50,725 nucleotides of DNA from Methylobacterium hispanicum (GCF_022179285.1 NZ_BPQO01000039.1:1-50725), one strand, 5' to 3'; shown: positions 23,642-36,908, counted from the stretch's first letter. A program made the numbers and translations. The notes: a model not told the origin generated them from the letters alone.

Positions 23642-25975
23642 ATGGCCGACAATATGTCCGAGGACCTGAAGTCCGGGGCGCTCGTCTACCATCGCCTGCC
23701 CAAGCCCGGAAAGCTGGAGATCCAGGCGACGAAGCCGCTCGGCAACCAGCGCGACCTCGCGCTGGCCTATTCGCCGGGCGTGGCCGCCGCCTGCATGGCG
23801 ATCCACGAGGACCCGCAGGAGGCCGCCACCCTCACGATCCGCCAGAACCTCGTCGCCGTGCTGTCGAACGGCACCGCCGTGCTCGGCCTCGGCAATATCG
23901 GTCCGCTCGCCTCCAAGCCCGTGATGGAGGGCAAGGCGGTCCTGTTCAAGAAGTTCGCCGGCATCGACGTGTTCGACATCGAGGTCGACCAGCTCGACGT
24001 CGACAAGCTCGTCGACGTCGTCTGCGCGCTGGAGCCGACCTTCGGCGGCATCAACCTGGAGGACATCAAGGCGCCCGAGTGCTTCGAGGTCGAGGAGCGC
24101 TGCCGGGCCCGGATGAACATCCCGGTCTTCCACGACGACCAGCACGGCACCGCGATCATCGTGGCGGCGGCGGTGCTCAACGCCCTGGAGCTCGCCGGCA
24201 AGAGCCTGGAGAACGCCAAGATCGTCACCTCGGGCGCGGGCGCGGCGGCGCTTGCCTGCCTCAACCTGCTGGTCTCGCTCGGCGCCCGGGTCGAGAACAT
24301 CACGGTGACCGACATCAAGGGCGTGGTCTATGCCGGCCGCACCGAGCTGATGGACCGCTGGAAGGACATCTACGCCAAGGAGACCGAGGCCCGCACGCTG
24401 GCCGACGTCATCCCCGGCGCCGACGTCTTCATCGGCCTCTCGGCGGGCGGGGTGCTCAAGCCCGAGTACCTCAAGAAGATGGCCGAGAAGCCGCTGATCA
24501 TGGCGCTCGCCAACCCCTACCCGGAGATCATGCCGGATCTCGCCGAGAAGGCGCGGCCCGACGCGATGATCTGCACCGGGCGCTCGGACTTCCCGAACCA
24601 GGTCAACAACGTCCTCTGCTTCCCCTACATCTTCCGGGGCGCGCTCGATGTGGGCGCCCACAAGATCAACGAGGAGATGAAGATCGCCGCCGTGAAGGCG
24701 ATCGCCGCGCTCGCTCGCGAGACGCCCTCCGACGTCGTCGCCCGCGCCTATGGCGGCGAGGCCCGGCCCTTCGGCCCCCGCTCGCTGATCCCGAGCCCGT
24801 TCGATCCGCGCCTGATCCTGCGCATCGCCCCCGCCGTCGCCAAGGCGGCGATGGATTCGGGCGTGGCCGGGCGGCCCGTGGCCGACATCGAGGCCTACGC
24901 CGAGTCCCTCGACCGCTTCGTGCACCGCTCCGGCTTCATCATGAAGCCGCTCTTCTCGAAGGCCAAGGAGGCTCCGAAGCGCGTCATCTACGCCGAGGGC
25001 GAGGACGAGCGCGTGCTGCGCGCGGTGCAGGCCATCGTCGAGGACGGGGTGGCCAAGCCGATCCTGGTCGGGCGCCCGCGGGTGGTCGAGACCCGGCTCA
25101 AGCGCTTCGGCCTCTCGCTGCAGGAGGGCCGCGACTTCGAGCTGATCGATCCCGAGGACGATCCGCGCTACCGCGCCTACGTGCAGACCTACCTCGAGGT
25201 CGCGGGCCGGCGCGGCATCACGCCCGAGGCCGCCCGCACGCTGGTGCGCACCAACACCACGGTGATCGGCGCGATCGCGGTGCGCCGCGGCGAGGCCGAC
25301 GCGCTGATCTGCGGCCTGGAGGGCCGTTTCGAGACGCGCCTGCGCATCATCCGCGACGTGATCGGGCTGAAGCCCGGCCTCACGCAATGCGCCGCGATGA
25401 GCCTCATCGTCACCAAGAAGGGCGCCTTCTTCCTGGCCGACACCCATGTCCGGCCGGACCCCGCCGCCGAGGAGATCGCCGAGATGGCGATGGCCTGCGC
25501 CAACCACGTCAGCCGCTTCGGCCAGACCCCGAAGATCGCGCTGCTCAGCCACTCGGATTTCGGCCAGTCCGACTCGACCTCGGCGCGGAAGATGCGCAGC
25601 GCCCTGGAGATGCTGCAGGAGCGGGCGCCGACCCTTCAGGTCGACGGCGAGATGCAGGCCGACTCGGCCCTCTCCGAGTTGATCCGCGACCGCGTCCTGC
25701 CGGGCTCGCGCCTCAAGGGGTCTGCCAACGTGCTGATCTTCCCGAACTTGGACGCGGCCAACATCGCCTTCCAGTTCGCCAAGGTGCTGGCCGACGCCCT
25801 TCCCGTGGGGCCCCTGCTGATCGGTCCGGCCAAGCCCGCCCACATCCTCACGCCGTCCGTGACGGCGCGCGGCATCGTCAACGTCACGGTGGCGGCGGTG
25901 GTCGAGGCGCAGGGCGGCGCGGTCGATGCGGGGCGCGACGCGGCGGAGACCGGCGCGGGCCTGCAGGCGGAGTGA
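23642..25975 (+). CDS. maeB: NADP-dependent malic enzyme with phosphotransacetylase-like domain
   Basis: A 777-aa MaeB-type enzyme that decarboxylates malate to pyruvate with NADP. N-terminal malic domain (about 1-160) with LALAYSPGVAAACMAI and FHDDQHGTAIIVAAAVLNAL; NAD-binding domain (about 165-425) with SGAGAAALACLNLLV and LANPYPEIMPDLA. Then comes a PTA-like domain (about 445-765) with RVIYAEGEDERVLRAVQ and VLIFPNLDAANIAFQF. In this family the PTA part is catalytically inactive and senses acetyl-CoA. In a methylotroph it links C4 intermediates to pyruvate and NADPH. ATG 23642 precedes the conserved start; a GC palindrome lies 97 bp after the stop. Confidence 0.96.
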   Translation: MADNMSEDLKSGALVYHRLPKPGKLEIQATKPLGNQRDLALAYSPGVAAACMAIHEDPQEAATLTIRQNLVAVLSNGTAVLGLGNIGPLASKPVMEGKAVLFKKFAGIDVFDIEVDQLDVDKLVDVVCALEPTFGGINLEDIKAPECFEVEERCRARMNIPVFHDDQHGTAIIVAAAVLNALELAGKSLENAKIVTSGAGAAALACLNLLVSLGARVENITVTDIKGVVYAGRTELMDRWKDIYAKETEARTLADVIPGADVFIGLSAGGVLKPEYLKKMAEKPLIMALANPYPEIMPDLAEKARPDAMICTGRSDFPNQVNNVLCFPYIFRGALDVGAHKINEEMKIAAVKAIAALARETPSDVVARAYGGEARPFGPRSLIPSPFDPRLILRIAPAVAKAAMDSGVAGRPVADIEAYAESLDRFVHRSGFIMKPLFSKAKEAPKRVIYAEGEDERVLRAVQAIVEDGVAKPILVGRPRVVETRLKRFGLSLQEGRDFELIDPEDDPRYRAYVQTYLEVAGRRGITPEAARTLVRTNTTVIGAIAVRRGEADALICGLEGRFETRLRIIRDVIGLKPGLTQCAAMSLIVTKKGAFFLADTHVRPDPAAEEIAEMAMACANHVSRFGQTPKIALLSHSDFGQSDSTSARKMRSALEMLQERAPTLQVDGEMQADSALSELIRDRVLPGSRLKGSANVLIFPNLDAANIAFQFAKVLADALPVGPLLIGPAKPAHILTPSVTARGIVNVTVAAVVEAQGGAVDAGRDAAETGAGLQAE

Positions 25976-26072
25976 GGCGTTTGCCGAGCGCTCCATCCCG
26001 GATGGGGCGCGGGGTCTGTCCGGTGCGGGCTGCCAGCCTCGCCGGTCAGGGCTCGGTCGGCTGAACGCGCCG

Positions 26073-26093
26073 CCCTCCCCCTGCGGGGGAGGG
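26073..26093. repeat. CCCTCCCC..GGGGAGGG palindrome, copy 2
   Basis: Arms CCCTCCCC (26073-26080) and GGGGAGGG (26086-26093) with spacer CTGCG, in the 226-bp convergent gap between maeB and ppx. Confidence 0.8.
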
Positions 26094-26201
26094 TGTGGCG
26101 GATGTCGGCGCGTCGTCGTGTGCGATGGGCCGCGCGGACGAGGAACTCAGCGCGGATCCGAGCCGGCACGATGCCCCCGCACCCTCCGCGCACCGAGCCC
26201 G

Positions 26202-27725
26202 CTACCCGTCCATCTCGATCTTCCCGTCCCGCCCGATCAGCCGGCCGAGGCCGCGCACGCGGTTGAGCAGCCGGTCGTTGCCGAGCGACCTGGCCGACGC
26301 GGGCAGGCGAAGGGTCACGGTCCTGTCCGTCGCGGTGAGCGGCGCCCGCTCGAGCACCCCGCCCATCGCCGCCGAGATCGGGAAGGCCACCCGCAGCAGG
26401 GCGCCCAGCAGCCGCGCCCGCTCGAACAGGCGCGGGCCGGCGAGCGCCCGCAGGACCGGGCTCGCCTTCTCGGGCGCCACGCCCTCGTGCCGCAGGGCGA
26501 CCGCCAGCGCCAGATAGGCCCGGCCCGGATGGTCGATGCCCGTGAAGGCGCCGTTCTGGATCAGCGCGATGCTCTGCTCGCCCCGGTAGTCGGGATGGGC
26601 CCGCCAGGCGAGGTCGGAGAGCAGGCAGGCGGCGTGGCGCAGGCGGCGCTCGTCGAGCGTCTCGGGTCCGTCCAGGCTCTCCACGAAGCGGTCGGTCCAG
26701 GCGATCAGGTCCTCGGCGTGGGCGGGCGAGCGGGCGCGCAGCGCGTTCAGCTCGGCCGCCGCGGCCAGGAGCGCGTCCGCGGCCCGCCCGTCGCGGTCGA
26801 GCTGCTCGTAGAGCAGGCCCTCGCGCACGCCGGTGGCCGAGATCGCGATCTCGCGCGGGCGGCCGACCCGGATGATCTCCTCCAGCACGACGGCGCCGTA
26901 GGCGAGCAGCGGTCGGCGCGCCTCCGAGATCGCCTCGACGTCCTGAAGCTGGGCGGCGTCCGACTGCTCGACCACCTGCAGGAAGCTCAGCTCGTCCGAG
27001 GGCTCGACCGTGTAGCCGTGCATGACGTGGAGCGGGTACTGGCGCGCGGCCATGTGCAGGCGGGCGAGCGCCCGCCACGTGCCGCCGACCGCGTAGAAGG
27101 TCCGGCCCTTGAGCGTCTCGAGCTGCGGGGCGGCCTTGCGCATGTGCTCGCGCACGAGCTTGGCCGCCTTCTTGAGCGAGCCGCCCGAGAGGTCCTGCAG
27201 GGCGAGGCCGCCGAGCGGCATCGTCACCCCCTGCCCCACCACGGCCCCGCGCACATCCACGAGTTCGAGCGAGCCGCCGCCGAGGTCGCCAACCACGCCG
27301 TCCGGCGCGTTGAAGCCCGAGATCACGCCGAGCGCCGACAACTCGGCCTCGCGCCGGCCGGACAGGAGCTGGATCTCGGCGCCGCAGGCGTTCCGCGCCG
27401 CCTCCAGGAAGTCGGGTCCGTTCTCGGCGTCGCGCGCGGCGGCTGTGGCCAGCACGTGCAGGCGCCTCACCCCCATCGTGTCGCAGAGTACCCGGAAGCG
27501 GGCGAGCGCGGAGAGCGCCCGCCGCACCGCCTCCTCGTTGAGCCGGCCGGTGGTGAGCACGTTGCGGCCCAGGCCGCACAGGACCTTCTCGTTGTAGATC
27601 GGGGTCGGCGCGCGGCCGAGCCGATCGTAGGCGACGAGGCGGACCGAGTTCGAGCCGATGTCGATGATCGCGACGGGGTCCAGCCGGTCGCCCGCCGCGT
27701 GGGAGGTGGCAGGATAGAGATCCAA
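26202..27725 (-). CDS. ppx: Exopolyphosphatase Ppx/GppA family
   Basis: A 507-aa ASKHA-fold phosphatase degrading polyphosphate and possibly pppGpp. Seen: VAIIDIGSNSVRLVAYD near residue 17 (phosphate 1), GDLGGGSLELVDV (phosphate 2), YAVGGTWRALARLH, ISATGVREGLLYEQL, and a C-terminal HD-like helical domain with HAACLLSDLAWRAHPDYRG. I chose TTG 27725: AAGGA stands 9 bp upstream and the conserved strand follows soon after. The frame stays open to 27953, but that extension is Arg-rich and not family-like. Confidence 0.9.
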   Translation of the reverse strand: MDLYPATSHAAGDRLDPVAIIDIGSNSVRLVAYDRLGRAPTPIYNEKVLCGLGRNVLTTGRLNEEAVRRALSALARFRVLCDTMGVRRLHVLATAAARDAENGPDFLEAARNACGAEIQLLSGRREAELSALGVISGFNAPDGVVGDLGGGSLELVDVRGAVVGQGVTMPLGGLALQDLSGGSLKKAAKLVREHMRKAAPQLETLKGRTFYAVGGTWRALARLHMAARQYPLHVMHGYTVEPSDELSFLQVVEQSDAAQLQDVEAISEARRPLLAYGAVVLEEIIRVGRPREIAISATGVREGLLYEQLDRDGRAADALLAAAAELNALRARSPAHAEDLIAWTDRFVESLDGPETLDERRLRHAACLLSDLAWRAHPDYRGEQSIALIQNGAFTGIDHPGRAYLALAVALRHEGVAPEKASPVLRALAGPRLFERARLLGALLRVAFPISAAMGGVLERAPLTATDRTVTLRLPASARSLGNDRLLNRVRGLGRLIGRDGKIEMDG

Positions 27726-28072
27726 ATCCGCCGATCCTTGTCGCTCGCCCGCCCACCGGCGCGGCCCGGGGCCCCTAGCTAGAGGCAAAACGCGGCGCGT
27801 GGAACCGGAGGCGGGGCGCAGGGCGCGGTTTTCCCGCGTGGCGGAGGACATGCGGGCCACGACGGCCGCGACGGCCCGATAGCGTGGCGCGCCGTCTCCC
27901 GACGGTCTCTCCATGCTTCCGGGGCGCCGCTGGCGAACCCGAGATCCACGCATGCCGGAGCGGCAGGACGAGGCGCCCGGTGTCCATGGATCCCGGGTTC
28001 CGCTGGCGCGGCCCCGGGACGACGATGTGGCTTCTGGGAACCCGGGAGCGCGGCCCCGCCCTCGCTCCTCCC
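27726..28072. repeat. Intergenic region with inverted-repeat element
   Basis: 347 bp between ppx and the parvulin gene, with no gene I can support. It contains an 11-bp perfect inverted repeat, TCCCGGGTTCC (27991-28001) and GGAACCCGGGA (28037-28047), around GC-rich sequence that includes CCCCGGGACGACGATG. This resembles the dispersed intergenic repeat whose spurious translation reads MDPGFRWRG; such elements are frequent in GC-rich proteobacteria. CTAGCTAG at 27776-27783 is a short palindrome. Confidence 0.6.
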
Positions 28073-29029
28073 TTACGGCTTCTTCGGCTCCGCGGCCTCG
28101 GGCTTCGCCTCGCTCGGCGAGGGCGGGGCCGCGCTGGTCCGCTCGATCTTCGCGTCCTGGCGCAGCTTCAGGATCAGGTCCTGCTGCGCCTTGCGGATCA
28201 GGTGCTGGTCGATCTGCTCCTTCAACTCGTCGAAGGTCGGCAGCGGCTTCACGCGCTTCTCCTCGACCTTGATGACGTGCCAGCCGAACTGGGTCTTGAT
28301 CGGGTCAGAGACCTGGCCGACCGGCAGCTTGAAGGCGGCGTCGGCGAATTCCTTCACCATGCGCTCCTTGGTGAACCAGCCGAGGTCGCCCCCTTCCGTC
28401 TTCGAGCCCGGATCCTTCGAGGCCTCGGCCGCGACCTTGCCGAAATCCTCGCCGCCCTTGATCCGCGCGGCGATCTTCTTCGCCTCGGCCTCGTTGTCGA
28501 CGAGGATGTGGCGGGCGTGCACCTCCTCCTCGGGCTTCATCAGCTTGACGCTCTGGTCGTAGACCGCGCGCGCCGCCTCGGGCGTCGCGGCCTTCTTGGC
28601 CTCGCGCTCGAGGTACTCGTCGAGCAGGAGCTTGTCGCGGAAATAGGCGAGCTTGCGCTTGAAGTCCGCCGTGTCGGCGACCTTGGCGGCCTCGGCGGCC
28701 TGGGCGCCGACCTTCAGGTCCACGAGGTAGTCGACCAGCAGCCCCTGCTTCTGCGCCTCGTCCACGCCGGGCAGCGAGAGCGCCGGGTCGTCCGAGGCGA
28801 CGGCGAGGTCGCCGCCGGTGATCGGCTGGCCGTTGACCTTGGCCACCACCGTGTCGGGCGCGATCGGCGCTGGGGCCGGCGTCTCCGCCGCCTTCGCCTC
28901 GGACGCCTTGGCCTCAGGCGCCTTGGCCTCGGACGCCTTGGATGCCGGGGCCTGGGCCGAGGCGAGCCCCGGCATCGCGAGGGCGAGCGCGAGGGCGCTG
29001 GCGCGCAGGAGATGGGTCGGCTTCGTCAT
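28073..29029 (-). CDS. Periplasmic peptidyl-prolyl isomerase, parvulin (PpiC/PrsA-like)
   Basis: A 318-aa periplasmic foldase. Seen: signal peptide (residues 1-25, ..PGLASAQA), an Ala/Lys/Glu/Pro low-complexity stretch (about 27-55), a SurA-like helical region (about 60-165), then the rotamase domain (about 168-260) with HARHILVDNEAEAKKI, GGDLGWFTKERMVKEFADAAF and QFGWHVIKVEE. A helical tail ends in a Pro/Glu-rich segment. It catalyses cis-trans proline isomerisation in exported proteins. It is divergent from secA across 353 bp, a sensible pairing since both serve export. Confidence 0.93.
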   Translation of the reverse strand: MTKPTHLLRASALALALAMPGLASAQAPASKASEAKAPEAKASEAKAAETPAPAPIAPDTVVAKVNGQPITGGDLAVASDDPALSLPGVDEAQKQGLLVDYLVDLKVGAQAAEAAKVADTADFKRKLAYFRDKLLLDEYLEREAKKAATPEAARAVYDQSVKLMKPEEEVHARHILVDNEAEAKKIAARIKGGEDFGKVAAEASKDPGSKTEGGDLGWFTKERMVKEFADAAFKLPVGQVSDPIKTQFGWHVIKVEEKRVKPLPTFDELKEQIDQHLIRKAQQDLILKLRQDAKIERTSAAPPSPSEAKPEAAEPKKP

Positions 29030-29382
29030 GGCGTCGGAATTCCTCGGCGTGCGGCGGCCGCGCTTCCCGCGGGTGCGGGATCCTGAACGACCTTCTGAAA
29101 GGTTCGAGGCACGGCTTTCGGCGACACAGGTGGCTTGGCCGCGTGCCGAACGCAAGCGTCGCCGCAGATCAGTCCCTGCCCGGAACACCCGATCGTGAGG
29201 ACGGCCCTCGAACGGTACCGGCCCGGGGGCCGGAGGCGCGGCCGGCGCGAAAGCACCCGCCTGTGGGCACCGCCTCTTTCAGGTGCGCGACCCGATGTTT
29301 ACCTCTATAAGCCCGGCCAACTCAGCCAAGACCGGCCCGTGGCGGTACGCCGCCGACGGGCTCGCGCGTCCGTAGGTCCACG
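29030..29382. promoter_or_regulatory. Divergent parvulin/secA promoter region
   Basis: 353 bp between two divergent export genes. A -10-like TATAAG lies at 29306-29311 toward secA, about 72 bp before its ATG, with no convincing -35. I see no gene, RNA gene or operator in the rest. Confidence 0.4.
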
Positions 29383-32277
<2,895 letters not shown>

Positions 32278-32288
32278 CCCGCGTGACG

Positions 32289-32313
32289 TCCCTCCCCCTC
32301 TGCGGGGGAGGGA
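32289..32313. repeat. CCCTCCCC..GGGGAGGG palindrome, copy 3
   Basis: TCCCTCCCCC and GGGGGAGGGA arms around TCTGC, 12 bp after the secA stop. Nearly identical to the copy after aspS. Confidence 0.8.
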
Positions 32314-32355
32314 GAGCGGCACGCGCCGCGCCCCATCGTTCATCGCAATCACGCC

Positions 32356-33084
32356 ATGCCCGCCCTGTTCATCGCCGGTGCCGGCACCGAGATCGGCAAG
32401 ACCTACGTCACCGCCGCCCTCACCCGGCGGCTGATCGCGGAGGGGCGCCGGGTCCGCACCCTGAAGCCGCTGGCGAGCGGCGTCCCGCCCCTCGACCATC
32501 CGGATTTCGCCGCGAGCGACACCGCCCGGCTGCTGGACGCCCAGGGGCTCGCGCCGACACCGGAGACCGTCGCGGCCTGCTCGCCCTGGCGCTACGTCGC
32601 CCCGCTCGCGCCCGATCAGGCGGCAGCATTGGAGGGCCGCGCCCTCGCGCTGCCCGACCTCGTCGGGTGGTGCCGGGCCGAGATGGCCCGCGCCGAGGAC
32701 ATCCTGATCATCGAGGGCGTCGGCGGCCTGATGAGCCCGGTCACGCCGGACGCAACCGGCCTCGACTGGCTCAAGGCCCTGGGGATCCCGGCGCTCCTCG
32801 TTTCCGGCAGCTATCTCGGCGCGATCAGCCACGCGCTCACCGCCTGCGAGACCCTGCGGCTCCACGCCGTTCCGCTGCGGGCGGTCGCGGTGAGCGAGAG
32901 CCCCGGCGCGCCGACGCCGCCGGAGACCGTGGCGGCCGCGATCCGCCCGCGCGTCGCCGCCCCCGTGCTCTGCCTGGGCCGGGACGCGCCCTGCCCCGAC
33001 GAACTCGCGGACGTGGCGCGCGGGCCGCAGGTTTCTTATCCTTCGCGGCGCGATGGGACCGGGGAGCCCGGTCGCGCGTTGTAG
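32356..33084 (+). CDS. bioD: Dethiobiotin synthetase
   Basis: A 242-aa ATP-dependent enzyme that closes the ureido ring of dethiobiotin. Seen: P-loop GAGTEIGKTYVTAAL at residues 8-22, LKPLASGVPPLD, the acidic IIEGVGGLMSPVTP motif (about 117-130), and a C-terminal strand pattern as in BioD. No other biotin gene adjoins it, so bioD is detached from the bioBFA cluster here. ATG 32356 gives MPALFIAGAGTEIGKT. It is followed 44 bp later by kup. Confidence 0.92.
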   Translation: MPALFIAGAGTEIGKTYVTAALTRRLIAEGRRVRTLKPLASGVPPLDHPDFAASDTARLLDAQGLAPTPETVAACSPWRYVAPLAPDQAAALEGRALALPDLVGWCRAEMARAEDILIIEGVGGLMSPVTPDATGLDWLKALGIPALLVSGSYLGAISHALTACETLRLHAVPLRAVAVSESPGAPTPPETVAAAIRPRVAAPVLCLGRDAPCPDELADVARGPQVSYPSRRDGTGEPGRAL

Positions 33085-33128
33085 CGCCCGACAGACCCGG
33101 GTCGGGTCGCGCCTGCCCGGAGCCGAAT

Positions 33129-35051
33129 GTGAGCCAGAGCAAGGTCCGCGCAGGGAGCGAGGCCGGCGAAGAGCGCGGCCGGCTGAGGCCCGCCCTGCTG
33201 CTCGGCGCGCTCGGGGTCGTCTACGGCGATATCGGTACGAGCCCGCTCTACGCCTTCAAGGAGGCGGTGCGCGCCGCCAACCCGGGCGCGCACAGCGCCG
33301 ACCCGGTCGCGGTCACGGGCGCCGTCTCGCTCATCCTCTGGGCCCTGGTCCTGATCGTCTCGATCAAGTACGCGGTGCTGATCCTGCGGGCCGACAATAA
33401 CGGCGAGGGCGGCATCGTGGCGATGCTGGCGCTCCTCGGCGCCCGCCACGCCAAACCCGGCACCTGGCAGGCTCTCCTCCTCGTGGTCGGCCTCGTCGGC
33501 GCCGCGCTCCTCTACGGCGACGGCGCGATCACGCCCGCAATCTCGGTGCTCTCCGCGGTGGAGGGGCTGAAGGTCGACGCCCCCGCCCTCGGGCGCTTCG
33601 TGGTGCCGATCACGCTCGCGATCCTCGTCGCCCTGTTCCTCGTGCAGAGCAAGGGCGTCGCCTTCATTGGTCGGATGTTCGGCCCGGTGATGCTGGTCTG
33701 GTTCTGCGTGCTCGTCCTGCTCGGCCTCGGCGGGATCTGGCATCGACCCGAGATCCTCGCCGCCGCCAACCCCCTGAAGGCGGTGGAGTTCATGGGCCAT
33801 GCCGGCTGGGGCGTGAGCTTCGCGATGCTGGGCGCGGCCTTCCTGGCGGTGACCGGCGGCGAGGCGATGTACGCCGATCTCGGCCATTTCGGCGCCGGGC
33901 CGATCCGGGTCTCGTGGTTCGCCCTCGTCCTGCCCGCGCTGGTCATCAACTATCTGGGCCAGGGCGCCGGGCTGCTGCTGGAGCCCGACGCCATCGAGAA
34001 CCCGTTCTACCGCCTCGCCCCGGACTGGGCGCACTACCCGCTGATCGGGCTCGCGACGCTCGCCACCGTCATCGCCTCGCAGGCGATCATCTCAGGGGTC
34101 TTCTCGCTGACCCAGCAATCGATCCAGCTCGGCTTCCTGCCCGCCATGCGCATCGTCCAGACCGCGCCCGACGAGCGCGGGCAGATCTACGTGCCCGCGG
34201 TGAACTGGCTCCTCGCCGCCGCCACGCTGACGGCGGTCGTGGTGTTCGAGACCTCGGACGCGCTCGCCGGCGCCTACGGCATCGCGGTCTCGCTGCTGAT
34301 GGCGATCACCACGGTGCTGGCCGCCCTCATCGCGCACAGATGGGGCTACGCGCTGCCCGCGATCCTGGCCGTCAACGGCTTCTTCCTCGTGATCGACCTG
34401 GTCTTCCTCGGCGCCAACAGCGTGAAGCTGTTCGAGGGTGGCTGGTTTCCGCTGGTGCTCGCCGGCTTCGTCGCCCTGATGATGCTGACCTGGCGGCGGG
34501 GCAACCATCTGATCGAGGAGGCGCGCGCCGCGATGCGCCAGCCGGAGGCCGCCTTCCTGGCGAACCTGCAGCACCGGGACGTCGTCCGCCTGCCCGGCAC
34601 GGGCGCCTTCCTGTCGGCGGCGACCCACGGCATCCCGCTGCACCTGTCGCGCTTCGTCGAGCGCAGCCACGCGCTGCACCGGCGCGTCGTCATCGTCACG
34701 GCGCTCTACGAGGAGACGCCGACGGTGCCCGAGACCGAGCGCGCCCGCGCCACCCTGCTGGCGCCGGACTTCTACCGGCTGATCCTGCGCTACGGCTTCA
34801 TGGAGGACGCCTCGATCCCCGAGGGCCTGCGCTGCGCCGTCGAGCACCGGCATCTGCCGGCCGCGATCCTCGACGACATGACGGTCTTCATCGGCCACGA
34901 GACGGTGATCCCGAAGAGCGACGACCGGGGCATGATGCCCTGGCGCGAGAACCTGTTCGCCTTCATGCAGCGCAACGCCGAACGCACCGGCGCCTATTTC
35001 TGCGTGCCGACCCGGCAGGTTGTGGAGGTGGGCACCGAGATCGAGATCTGA
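33129..35051 (+). CDS. kup: Potassium transporter Kup
   Basis: A 640-aa inner-membrane K+/H+ symporter of the KUP/HAK/KT family. Seen: GVVYGDIGTSPLYAFKEA near residues 30-47 (family signature in the first membrane helix), LLYGDGAITPAISVLSAVEG, TGGEAMYADLGHFG, about 12 hydrophobic segments up to residue 450, and a cytoplasmic C-terminal domain with TAFLSAATHGIPLHL-like and RYGFMEDASIP segments. GTG 33129 was chosen as the start (MSQSKVRAG). Two or more Kup paralogues are common in Rhizobiales; this is a full-length copy. Confidence 0.96.
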   Translation: MSQSKVRAGSEAGEERGRLRPALLLGALGVVYGDIGTSPLYAFKEAVRAANPGAHSADPVAVTGAVSLILWALVLIVSIKYAVLILRADNNGEGGIVAMLALLGARHAKPGTWQALLLVVGLVGAALLYGDGAITPAISVLSAVEGLKVDAPALGRFVVPITLAILVALFLVQSKGVAFIGRMFGPVMLVWFCVLVLLGLGGIWHRPEILAAANPLKAVEFMGHAGWGVSFAMLGAAFLAVTGGEAMYADLGHFGAGPIRVSWFALVLPALVINYLGQGAGLLLEPDAIENPFYRLAPDWAHYPLIGLATLATVIASQAIISGVFSLTQQSIQLGFLPAMRIVQTAPDERGQIYVPAVNWLLAAATLTAVVVFETSDALAGAYGIAVSLLMAITTVLAALIAHRWGYALPAILAVNGFFLVIDLVFLGANSVKLFEGGWFPLVLAGFVALMMLTWRRGNHLIEEARAAMRQPEAAFLANLQHRDVVRLPGTGAFLSAATHGIPLHLSRFVERSHALHRRVVIVTALYEETPTVPETERARATLLAPDFYRLILRYGFMEDASIPEGLRCAVEHRHLPAAILDDMTVFIGHETVIPKSDDRGMMPWRENLFAFMQRNAERTGAYFCVPTRQVVEVGTEIEI

Positions 35052-35122
35052 GGGCGTCCCTCGCCCTCGCCATCGGCCGCCCCAGTCGTTAGAAGCCCGC
35101 GTCTCTCGAGACTTGGGCATCC

Positions 35123-35548
35123 ATGGATCCGACCACACGCGCCGACGCGCACCGGCTGCCGGTGCGGGTCTATTACGAGGACACCGATTTCTCGGGCTTC
35201 GTCTACCACGCGAGCTACCTGCGCTTCATGGAGCGCGGCCGCACCGAATTGCTGCGGGACCTGGCCGGCGACCAGTCCGACCTGCACCGGGACGCGGACG
35301 GCCTCGTCTTCGTGGTGCGCCGCATGGAGATCGACTACCTCAAGCCCGCCCGCATGGACGATGCGCTCACGATCGTCACCGCGACGCGGGAGCTGCGCGG
35401 CGCCTCGATGCACCTCTCCCAGGCCGTGATGCGGGGCGAGGAGGCGCTGGTGCGCGCCGAGGTGGTGGTGGCCTGCGTGCGCGGCGGACGGGCGATCCGC
35501 CTGCCCGAGCGCCTGCGGCAGAGGCTGACTCCGGCAACCAATCCTTAA
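35123..35548 (+). CDS. ybgC: Tol-Pal associated acyl-CoA thioesterase YbgC
   Basis: A 141-aa hot-dog thioesterase. Seen: VRVYYEDTDFSGFVYHASYLRFMERGRTELLR, with the catalytic aspartate in YEDTD and the conserved HxxYLRF, then MEIDYLKPARMDD and ASMHLSQAV. YbgC hydrolyses acyl-CoA or acyl-ACP thioesters and is encoded at the head of tol-pal clusters. The stop TAA is 177 bp before tolQ. Confidence 0.95.
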   Translation: MDPTTRADAHRLPVRVYYEDTDFSGFVYHASYLRFMERGRTELLRDLAGDQSDLHRDADGLVFVVRRMEIDYLKPARMDDALTIVTATRELRGASMHLSQAVMRGEEALVRAEVVVACVRGGRAIRLPERLRQRLTPATNP

Positions 35549-35725
35549 CCCTGCCAGGGCCTTAACTGAACCTCACGCATCCGGGCGACGCGGGCGGCCC
35601 CGGCACGGCCCTAACTTCGACACGTTCGGCGGCGATTGCCGTTGAAATCGTTCGACGATTTGGCCCGAGCGCGAGCCTTGCCCGCTTCGGTACGGGCGCT
35701 CTCCGGGGCACCGAGGAACAGGTCC

Positions 35726-36445
<720 letters not shown>

Positions 36446-36464
36446 CCCGGAAGGAGCCGAACCC

Positions 36465-36908
36465 ATGGGCATGGCAGCGGGCGGCAAGGCCGGCACGAGG
36501 CGGCGGCGCGGCGGGCGCCGCGGCGGCGCCATCAACGAGATCAACATGACGCCGTTCATCGACGTCGTGCTGGTGCTGCTGATCATCTTCATGGTGGCCG
36601 CGCCGATGATGACGGTCGGCGTGCCCCTCGACCTGCCGCAATCCAAGGCGGCCCCGCTCAACTCCGACACCAAGCCCATCACCCTGTCGATCCGCCAGAC
36701 CGGCCAGGTCTTCCTCGGCGAGGACGAGCTCTCCGACGACACGATCGTGCCCAAGCTCACCGAGGCCTCGAAGTCCGGCACCGAGGAGCGGGTCTTCGTG
36801 CGCGGCGACAAGCGCGTCGATTACGGCCGCGTCGCCCAGGTGATGGCGATCGTCACCGGCGGGGGCTTCCGCAAGGTCGCCCTCGTCACCGAGCCCGACC
36901 AGCGATAA
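36465..36908 (+). CDS. tolR: Tol-Pal inner-membrane protein TolR
   Basis: A 147-aa partner of TolQ. A basic Gly/Arg-rich N-terminus (residues 6-24) is followed by INEINMTPFIDVVLVLLIIFMVAAPMM, whose membrane aspartate is the proton-carrying residue. The periplasmic ExbD-like domain (about 55-147) ends with VMAIVTGGGFRKVALVT. Located 19 bp after tolQ, so co-transcribed. Confidence 0.95.
   Translation: MGMAAGGKAGTRRRRGGRRGGAINEINMTPFIDVVLVLLIIFMVAAPMMTVGVPLDLPQSKAAPLNSDTKPITLSIRQTGQVFLGEDELSDDTIVPKLTEASKSGTEERVFVRGDKRVDYGRVAQVMAIVTGGGFRKVALVTEPDQR

Noticed and set aside
29085..29165. GGTTCGA-containing stretch checked as a tRNA T-arm
   Set aside because: No acceptor stem or anticodon arm can be folded around it.
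35544..35572. Two CCTTAAC motifs near the ybgC stop considered as CtrA sites
   Set aside because: The half-sites are 17 bp apart, not the TTAA-N7-TTAA spacing of CtrA boxes, and one is inside the coding end.
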